Shown: positions 14,491-19,199 of the stretch, piece by piece | Numbering within the stretch: position 1 is the first letter of the stretch | Layout: every line of letters begins with the position of its first letter | Source: an uncultured Lentisphaeria bacterium | GTDB lineage: Bacteria; Verrucomicrobiota; Lentisphaeria; Victivallales; UBA1829 | Direction: 5' to 3' | DNA: 19,199 nucleotides | Assembly: GCA_905211485.1 (NCBI GenBank) | Contig: CAJMAW010000057.1 | Location: 1-19,199, forward strand | The notes under the pieces: generated by a model | What the model was told of the DNA's origin: nothing | Database searches by the model: none | What the model saw: only the letters and a program-made list of their open reading frames with translations | Position numbers and translations under genes: made by a program

Positions 14491-15507
14491 ATGAAAATGA
14501 CGGCACACAACATTCTGATTACAGGCGGAGCCGGATTCATCGGTTCCAATCTGACGGATCGCCTGCTGGCGCGGGGACACCGTGTGATCTGTCTCGACAA
14601 CTTTTCGACCGGGAGACGCGAAAATCTCCTCTCCGCCCTGGAAAACCCGAATTTCACGCTGAAGGAAGGCGATATCCGGGATTCCGCGCTCTGCCGGGAA
14701 CTCTGTGCAGGCGTCGACTATGTGTTTCATGAGGCGGCTCTGGGATCGGTCCCGCGTTCCATTGCGGATCCCGGAACGGTCAATGACGTCAATGTGGGCG
14801 GCTTCGTCAACATGCTCAAGGCCGCTGCGGATGCGGGAGTCAAACGCTTCATTTATGCTTCCAGCAGTTCCGTCTACGGTGACGATCCCGCGCTTCCGAA
14901 AAGGGAGGAGCGCATCGGGAAGGCGCTTTCCCCTTACGCCGTCACGAAATATGCGGACGAAGTCTATGCGGATGTCTTTTCACGTCTGTACGGGCTGGAG
15001 ACAATCGGACTGCGTTATTTCAACGTTTTCGGCCGTCGGCAGAATCCCGCGGGGGAATATGCCGCGGTGATCCCGAGATTTGCCGCGGCGCTGCTGGAGC
15101 ACCGTCAGCCCGTCATCTACGGGGACGGTTCGCAGTCCCGTGACTTCACGTATATCGACAATGTCCTTTCCGCGAACGAGCTCGCCATGGAAATTCCCGC
15201 TCTCCCCGCCGGAAGGAATGCCCCCGTCTGCAACATCGCCTGCGGGAAAGGGGTGACCCTGCTGGAACTTTTCCGGGACCTTCGGGACTGCCTGGGGAAG
15301 GCCGATCCTTCCATCCTCCCGATTGAAGCGGCCTTTGCTCCGCCAAGGAAAGGGGATATTGCCCATTCCCTTGCGGATATCAGTCTTGCCGCCCGTCTTC
15401 TCGGCTATGTCCCGCTGAAGAATTTCAGCGAAGGAATCGCTCTCGCCGCAGAATGGTACCGCAATTCTGCTCCGGCCTTCTCTACGCCAGCGCCTGCAGG
15501 AGAATAA
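14491..15507 (+). CDS. UDP-N-acetylglucosamine 4-epimerase-like SDR (WbpP/TviC type)
   Basis: This is an extended short-chain dehydrogenase/epimerase, 338 residues, probably interconverting UDP-GlcNAc(A) and UDP-GalNAc(A) for surface polysaccharide. It has the NAD motif TGGAGFIG (11-18), LDNFSTGRREN (35-45), GDIRD (60-64), the catalytic Ser region ASSSSVYGD (123-131), and Tyr149/Lys153 in SPYAVTK. The segment AALGSVPRSI (82-91) and RYFNVFGRRQNP are shared, as far as I remember, with Pseudomonas WbpP-type epimerases, which prefer N-acetylated substrates over UDP-Glc/Gal. No other glycan genes are in the window. The start is supported by AAAGGA eight bases upstream. It lies 25 bases behind the YihY-like gene. 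Confidence 0.87.
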   Translation: MKMTAHNILITGGAGFIGSNLTDRLLARGHRVICLDNFSTGRRENLLSALENPNFTLKEGDIRDSALCRELCAGVDYVFHEAALGSVPRSIADPGTVNDVNVGGFVNMLKAAADAGVKRFIYASSSSVYGDDPALPKREERIGKALSPYAVTKYADEVYADVFSRLYGLETIGLRYFNVFGRRQNPAGEYAAVIPRFAAALLEHRQPVIYGDGSQSRDFTYIDNVLSANELAMEIPALPAGRNAPVCNIACGKGVTLLELFRDLRDCLGKADPSILPIEAAFAPPRKGDIAHSLADISLAARLLGYVPLKNFSEGIALAAEWYRNSAPAFSTPAPAGE

Positions 15508-15678
15508 CAAGGGAACCGTTCCTCCGAAAGATTCCTTCCTGGAAAATTTCTTCCCCCCGTTTCCTCCATGCACGGCTTCCGCCATGCGCAAAGACATGGG
15601 AAAGCAGAAACGTTTTCCCCAAGCGAATGAACGGCGGGAATGAAACGGCGGGAGTCGGTCTTTTTGTCCTTCGCCTGA

Positions 15679-15707
15679 TTGCATTGCCGTGACGGACGTG
15701 GTATATT
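15679..15707 (+). promoter_or_regulatory. Candidate sigma-70 promoter for ackA
   Basis: TTGCAT (15679-15684) and TATATT (15702-15707) are spaced by exactly 17 bases, followed by an AT-rich leader of about 55 bases to the ackA ATG. It is one of the best promoter matches in the window. Confidence 0.6.
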
Positions 15708-15769
15708 GAAGGTGATATTTTCATTTTTTCAATCAAATCACCAACAATTTCGGAAAGAAGGAAAAAGGA

Positions 15770-16987
15770 ATGAAGATCCTGGTCATCAATTCAGGGAGTT
15801 CCTCCCTGAAGTTCACTCTGTTCTCGATGGAGAAAGACGAGGAGAAGGTGCTTGCGAGCGGTATTGTGGAACGTCTCGGGCTGGAGAATCCCAAAATCAT
15901 TTACAAGAATCCGGCGCAGGAGTACAAAAGCGAAGACAATCCCCCCATCCCAGACTATGATACGGCTCTTCAGCTGATCTGCGGGAAACTGACGGATCCC
16001 GAACACGGAGTCATCCGTTCCTTCGATGAAGTCGGAGCCATCGGGCACCGCGTCCTTCACGGAGGCAGCAAAGTGTTCAAGCCGGTTCTTATCGACGAGG
16101 CCGTGAAGGACATTATCCGCGACTGCATTCCTCTGGGTCCCCTTCACAATCCTGCGAACCTCTCCGGGATCGAAGCCTGTGAACAGATTTTCCCCGGCGT
16201 TCCGAACGTTGCTCTCTTCGATACCGCGTTCCACCAGACAATGCCCCCGGAAGCGTATCTGTACGCGATTCCACGCAAATATTACGAGGAATACGGCATC
16301 CGGCGTTACGGTTTCCATGGGACATCGCATCAGTATGTCTGCGGAGCCGCCGCGGAATTTGTGGGGAAGAAGCCGGAAGAAGTCGACATGATCACCTGTC
16401 ATCTGGGCAACGGCTGCAGCATGGCGGCCATCCGGAAAGGGAAGGTGATTGACACCACCATGGGGCTGACGCCTCTCGAAGGCCTGATGATGGGAGGGCG
16501 CTGCGGTGACCTCGATCCGGCCGTGGTCCTGCGCTTCGCGGACATGGGCATGAACACCAATGAAATCGACCGCCTGATGAACAAGCAGAGCGGTCTCCTT
16601 GCCGTCGCCGAAATCGGAAGCAGCGACATGCGGGACATCTCCGCCGCCATTGAAAAAGGTAACGAACGCGCGCGTCTTGCCCTGGACATGTTTGTCCGCA
16701 GAGTCGTGAAATATATCGGAGCGTTTTACGTCCTTTTTGAAAAAGGTCCGGAACTGCTGGTCTTCACGGGCGGAATCGGGGAGTATTCCACGCTCGTCCG
16801 CAGACTTGTGATGGAAAAACTCTCCGCACTGAATATCTTTGTTGATGTCGAGGCGAACAATGCGGCGTTCGGAAAGAAAGGCGTCATTTCCACGCCGGAA
16901 AGCGCCTGGAAGGCTCTTGTAATCCCGACCAACGAGGAACTGATGATTGCAAGAGGCGTTCTCGGTGTTCTCGGAGTCGAACACTGA
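15770..16987 (+). CDS. ackA: Acetate kinase
   Basis: This catalyses acetyl phosphate + ADP to acetate + ATP, the ATP-yielding end step of mixed-acid or acetate fermentation; it is cytoplasmic. The 405-residue ASKHA-fold protein has NSGSSSLKF (7-15) at the start, HRVLHGG (93-99), FDTAFHQTMP (150-159, Asp151), RYGFHGTSHQYV (179-190, His183), HLGNGCS (211-217), catalytic Arg244 in MGGRCGDLDP, a GGIGEYS phosphate loop and NEELMIAR near the C-terminus. The length is normal. The start is supported by AAGGAAAAAGGA just before ATG. It has its own promoter (15679-15707). No phosphotransacetylase gene is in the window, so a partner must lie elsewhere. Confidence 0.96.
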   Translation: MKILVINSGSSSLKFTLFSMEKDEEKVLASGIVERLGLENPKIIYKNPAQEYKSEDNPPIPDYDTALQLICGKLTDPEHGVIRSFDEVGAIGHRVLHGGSKVFKPVLIDEAVKDIIRDCIPLGPLHNPANLSGIEACEQIFPGVPNVALFDTAFHQTMPPEAYLYAIPRKYYEEYGIRRYGFHGTSHQYVCGAAAEFVGKKPEEVDMITCHLGNGCSMAAIRKGKVIDTTMGLTPLEGLMMGGRCGDLDPAVVLRFADMGMNTNEIDRLMNKQSGLLAVAEIGSSDMRDISAAIEKGNERARLALDMFVRRVVKYIGAFYVLFEKGPELLVFTGGIGEYSTLVRRLVMEKLSALNIFVDVEANNAAFGKKGVISTPESAWKALVIPTNEELMIARGVLGVLGVEH

Positions 16988-17169
16988 ATCTGCACAAAGT
17001 CTTCTGAGTTTCTGACAGAAGGACGGTGTCTGTCCTTTGCGGTGCGGCGTATTGTTTCCTCCCCTTCCTTCCTGAAAGGAGAGCTTGCGCTTGTTGCCCG
17101 CAGAAGCAGAAAAAAGATATGGTGCGTGACAAGAGGGGCTGCTCCCGGAGAGAAAAAAAGAAAGAAGTG

Positions 17170-17218
17170 AAAAGGAAAGGGAGGAGGGGATGTGTGTCCT
17201 CTCTTTCCTTCTTTTTTT
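17170..17218. terminator. Probable bidirectional terminator between ackA and queF
   Basis: A long purine-rich arm (17170-17184, AAAAGGAAAGGGAGG) pairs with a pyrimidine-rich arm (17198-17215) with one wobble and one bulged C around a 13-base loop. The right side runs into a T-rich tract (17212-17218) and the left side is preceded by A-rich sequence. It would work for ackA and for the convergent queF. Confidence 0.55.
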
Positions 17219-17277
17219 CCCTCTGAGAAATTCTTCCGCCGTTTTTTGCGGGAGAAAAGAATTTGATCTTGCGGAAC

Positions 17278-17757
17278 TCAGTGTTTGCTGGTCTTCGCGT
17301 TTTTCTTCTTTTTTTCCTCGGCCGTGATGCTGAGGGCGATACCGCCGCGCGGGCGGAAAACGCCTGTGACTTCCATCCATCTGGGAGAGCATGCCGTGAC
17401 GAGATCAGAGAGGATCCGGTTGACAGCTTCTTCATGAAAGGTGTTGTGATTGCGGAAAGAGAAGAGATACAGCTTCAGAGACTTGCTTTCGACACAGAGC
17501 CTGTCTGCAATGTAGCGGATGGTGATGTGACCGAAATCAGGCTGGTTCGTGACGGGACAGAGACTGGTGAATTCCGGACAGTCGAATGTGATGACGTAGT
17601 CGCGTCCCGGGAAGGCGTTTTCAAAGGTTTCGATCACGGCTTTTTCCGGAGAAGAGGGATATTCGGTGTGATTCCGGTTGAGCAGAGTCAGGGTCGGATG
17701 AACTGTTCCGGGAGTTTTCCCGTGCGAGCAGGAGTTTCTTTTTTTGCTGTTTTCCAT
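17278..17757 (-). CDS. queF: NADPH-dependent 7-cyano-7-deazaguanine reductase QueF, short type
   Basis: This reduces the nitrile of preQ0 to the amine of preQ1 in the queuosine tRNA-modification pathway; it has a tunnelling (T-fold) fold. The 159-residue product carries FTSLCPVTNQPDFG (63-76) with the thioimide nucleophile Cys67 and Asp74. It also has the family motif ESKSLKLYLFSFRNHNTFHE (90-109), including Glu90 and His108. The length matches the single-domain YkvM-type form. I chose the ATG at 17757 because AAGGA lies about nine bases upstream. The in-frame upstream ATG (17811) would precede the likely transcription start. The C-terminus is a Lys-rich tail. No other queuosine genes are in the window. 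It is divergent from the TIGR04073-like gene. Confidence 0.93.
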   Translation of the reverse strand: MENSKKRNSCSHGKTPGTVHPTLTLLNRNHTEYPSSPEKAVIETFENAFPGRDYVITFDCPEFTSLCPVTNQPDFGHITIRYIADRLCVESKSLKLYLFSFRNHNTFHEEAVNRILSDLVTACSPRWMEVTGVFRPRGGIALSITAEEKKKKNAKTSKH

Positions 17758-17791
17758 GTTCAGAAGTCCTTTTTGAAAAGATTTTCGTAAA

Positions 17792-17819
17792 AAAATACAC
17801 CTTTTTTGCAAGTTGACAA
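17792..17819 (-). promoter_or_regulatory. Candidate promoter for queF
   Basis: On the minus strand TTGTCA (17819-17814) and TATTTT (17797-17792) are spaced by 16 bases, giving a leader of about 30 bases to the ATG at 17757. No preQ1 riboswitch is recognisable in the leader. Confidence 0.5.
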
Positions 17820-17839
17820 GGAAAGTTTGAAAACTTTGC

Positions 17840-17867
17840 TTGACCGACGCAAAAGCGGGAATATATT
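17840..17867 (+). promoter_or_regulatory. Candidate promoter for the TIGR04073-like gene
   Basis: TTGACC (17840-17845) and TATATT (17862-17867) are spaced by 16 bases. This predicts a leader of about 105 bases before ATG 17980, longer than for other genes here. Confidence 0.6.
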
Positions 17868-17979
17868 AGACTGCTTTCCAATAGCACCGGAATCAGTCGG
17901 TCGGGAATGCGTTGAGCCAGACAGATAATGACAAAAGAAAACCTTCAAAGAAACTCTTATGTAACCCAAGGGAGATCCA

Positions 17980-18420
17980 ATGAAAATCTGGAAAAAGATG
18001 CTTTTAGCGGGCATGCTGTTGTTTGCGGTGGGAACCGTTACGGAATCCTTCGCACAGGAATCGGTTGAGCCTCCTGGATACGAGAATCTCTGGACGTGCA
18101 TGGCCCACAAGCTTGGCAGAGGAATCAGCAATGTCGCATTTGGTGTTCTTGAAATTCCAATTGAAGTGGTGAATGTCAATTTTGAAGAGGGCGGGATTGC
18201 GGCATGCACCTTCGGTGTTTTGAACGGAGTCGGTTATTTCGTGGCGCGTGAACTGGTTGGAGTTCTTGAAATCGTGACTTTCCCTGTCCCGCTTCCGGGC
18301 TGTCCGAATGATCCGAAGGATGCCGGAATCGGCTACGGGCCCATCATGCAGCCGGAATGGATTATCACTCCTGAGACGAATTATTACAACTTTGTCTTCC
18401 AGAAGACTTCCACCATGTAA
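17980..18420 (+). CDS. Secreted protein resembling the exosortase-associated TIGR04073 family
   Basis: The 146-residue product begins with a Sec signal peptide (MKIWKKMLLAGMLLFAVG..., cleavage near ESFA-QE). The mature part contains KLGRGISNVAFGVLEIPIEV (about 44-63), then a hydrophobic Gly-rich segment with GVLNGVGYFVARELVGVLEI that could be an amphipathic or membrane-associated helix, and a Pro/Tyr-rich tail. The KLGRGxxN...EIP pattern is what I recall for TIGR04073 proteins of Lentisphaerae and Verrucomicrobia; the biochemical role is unknown, and no exosortase is visible here. The start is supported by GGGAG at 17970-17974, five bases before the ATG. It has its own promoter and a strong terminator, so it is a single-gene unit, divergent from queF. 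Confidence 0.75.
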   Translation: MKIWKKMLLAGMLLFAVGTVTESFAQESVEPPGYENLWTCMAHKLGRGISNVAFGVLEIPIEVVNVNFEEGGIAACTFGVLNGVGYFVARELVGVLEIVTFPVPLPGCPNDPKDAGIGYGPIMQPEWIITPETNYYNFVFQKTSTM

Positions 18421-18444
18421 TATCATTCTGCATGGCCTGGAGGG

Positions 18445-18469
18445 GGAAAAGCGGGACTTCCGCTTTTCC
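18445..18469. repeat. Hairpin downstream of the TIGR04073-like gene
   Basis: A perfect 10-base-pair stem GGAAAAGCGG / CCGCTTTTCC surrounds the loop GACTT. There is no T tract after it, so it may protect the 3' end of the message rather than terminate. Confidence 0.6.
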
Positions 18470-18494
18470 GGATCCCGAAAAAGTTCTTGAGGCT

Positions 18495-18533
18495 CCCGTT
18501 TCCAGATGCGCTGGGAACGGGGGTTTTTCTTTT
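18495..18533 (+). terminator. Intrinsic terminator of the TIGR04073-like gene
   Basis: A 9-base-pair stem (18495-18503 with 18513-18521, one wobble) with a 9-base loop is followed by GG and the tract TTTTTCTTTT. It lies about 75 bases past the stop codon. Confidence 0.82.
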
Positions 18534-18723
18534 ATCGGGGATTTTTCTTTTCCGGGATTCCTCCTTGTCTTTCTCTGGATGCCCTTCTCTCTCTGGATGC
18601 CCTTTTTTTCGGGGGACATGTTTCCCCCGGGGACGGAAGGAATCTGATGCAAGGGAGGAGGGAAGGGAAATGTGACGTGCCGCAGGGCGGGGGGAGAGGT
18701 ACACAAACTCCTTTGCGCTGTTT
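18534..18723. other. Intergenic region with short direct repeat and hairpin
   Basis: No gene is seen. TCTCTGGATGCCCTT occurs twice with an 18-base period (18572-18586, 18590-18604). A 7-base-pair hairpin CGGGGGA / TCCCCCG follows (18610-18616 with 18623-18629). Confidence 0.6.
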
Positions 18724-19167
18724 TCATTTTTTCCCTGCTGAAGGGATATGCCGCCGGGATAAGATGCCGGGCGGAATGAATCCCAGGGCGCTTTTTTCTT
18801 GTATCAGACAATTATCAGACAATCCCTTTTTGCCTGAAGCGCCGGATGTGAAGCGGAAAACTCCATAGATGAGAAAGACGGGTATTCCGGCAATCCACAA
18901 ATAGAGCCATCCGAAAAAGATGGCAAAAACCAGTTCGGGTCCGCGCGGGGTAAAAATGCCGAGAAAAGATGGAATTGCGATGGCGCCGACAACGATGCTC
19001 CAAGAGATTGCGGAAAGAGCCGGAATCCAGAAGATCCATTTCCAGAGACGAAACCATGCAGGGCGCATTTCGATGCCGCAACAAAGCGCCGCCGGAATGA
19101 GAAGGCAATAAAGAAGCCAGAGAATGGCAAAATAGAGAATCTGCGGTTGTCCCCGAAAACTGGACAA
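18724..19167 (-). CDS. Small membrane protein, probably 5'-incomplete or disrupted
   Basis: I do not recognise a family. The product has three strongly hydrophobic, Trp/Phe/Ile-rich segments (about residues 10-31, 42-72, 78-104) separated by short charged loops (EMRPAWFRLWK; TPRGPE), then a hydrophilic tail of about 40 residues. This looks like a genuine small inner-membrane protein. The only start that keeps the first helix is TTG 19167, which has no ribosome-binding site. The frame stays open to the window edge, so the true start may lie outside. The first codons fall inside a palindrome (19146-19168) that resembles an insertion-sequence end, so the native N-terminus may have been replaced by mobile DNA. 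It is convergent with the TIGR04073-like gene. Confidence 0.5.
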   Translation of the reverse strand: MSSFRGQPQILYFAILWLLYCLLIPAALCCGIEMRPAWFRLWKWIFWIPALSAISWSIVVGAIAIPSFLGIFTPRGPELVFAIFFGWLYLWIAGIPVFLIYGVFRFTSGASGKKGLSDNCLIQEKSALGFIPPGILSRRHIPSAGKK

Positions 19168-19168
19168 C
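19146..19168. repeat. Palindrome, possible IS3-family terminal repeat
   Basis: GTTGTCC (19146-19152) and GGACAAC (19162-19168) are perfect inverted repeats around a 9-base spacer. The core CCCCGAAAACTGGACA resembles, from memory, the ends of IS3-family insertion sequences. No transposase is visible, since the window ends 31 bases later. Confidence 0.35.
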
Positions 19169-19199
19169 TTGACTTGGTGTAAAATGCCCGTTAAATTAA

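Noticed and set aside
12981..14657. A 558-codon minus-strand frame opposite the YihY-like gene
   Set aside because: It is antisense to a convincing membrane protein, the translation is Arg/His/Gln-rich without domains, and there is no usable start signal.
17003..17038. A pair of overlapping hairpins after ackA suggesting an attenuator
   Set aside because: The stems are only 6-8 base pairs, lack a T tract, and no downstream co-directional gene exists to be attenuated.
15791..17392. A 533-codon minus-strand frame opposite ackA
   Set aside because: It is antisense to a textbook acetate kinase and continues through the intergenic purine tract; no recognisable protein features.
17758..17840. A preQ1 riboswitch upstream of queF
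   Set aside because: The predicted leader is only about 30 bases and lacks the preQ1-I stem, the ACACCC-like loop and the A-rich tail that would form the pseudoknot.
18572..18604. A start of a CRISPR-like array (two 15-base repeats, 18-base period)
   Set aside because: Only two copies with a 3-base gap, no spacers, no cas genes; a simple tandem duplication.

Overview
The window looks like chromosomal DNA of a Gram-negative bacterium, most likely from the PVC group and perhaps Lentisphaeria/Victivallales. The placement is an inference. It rests on a small secreted protein that resembles the TIGR04073 'exosortase system-associated' family of Lentisphaerae and Verrucomicrobia, a signal-peptide coiled-coil/LysM envelope protein, a large MFS-acyltransferase-acyl-ACP synthetase fusion, and an RpiB-GlyA fusion. 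Coding regions are moderately GC-rich. Intergenic regions are strongly purine- or pyrimidine-biased. I see no rRNA, tRNA or CRISPR array, and no transposase.

Layout. 1-673: a secreted Lys/Glu-rich coiled-coil protein ending in a strong intrinsic terminator. 816-1427 (-): trmB. It is divergent from a rightward operon of low-molecular-weight phosphatase (1544-2104), rpiB::glyA fusion (2088-3818) and serS (3846-5132). 5370-5948: LysM coiled-coil envelope protein. 6085-9699: a 1204-residue LplT/Aas-type fusion. Its best ribosome-binding site and ATG (5994-6013) are out of frame with the body, apparently by one base in a G tract. 10192-11748 (-): serA with its own terminator, divergent from birA (11864-12625). 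13143-14465: YihY/BrkB membrane protein, followed closely by a WbpP-like UDP-HexNAc 4-epimerase (14491-15507). 15770-16987: ackA behind a good promoter. 17278-17757 (-): queF, divergent from the TIGR04073-like gene (17980-18420), which has a promoter and terminator. 18724-19167 (-): a small membrane protein whose 5' end meets a palindrome that resembles an IS3-family terminal repeat.

Functionally, most of the window is housekeeping. SerA, the SHMT half of RpiB-GlyA, and SerS all lie on the serine/glycine/one-carbon and seryl-tRNA axis, though serA is separately transcribed. The Aas-like fusion recycles lysophospholipids. BirA biotinylates acetyl-CoA carboxylase. TrmB and QueF act in tRNA modification. 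AckA makes ATP from acetyl phosphate (no pta is in view). The epimerase supplies HexNAc precursors for surface glycans.

I did not find a clear new multi-gene system. The points most worth following are the RpiB-GlyA fusion, the one-base frame break at the start of the Aas-like gene, the archaeal/eukaryote-like SerRS, and the possible insertion-sequence end at the right edge.
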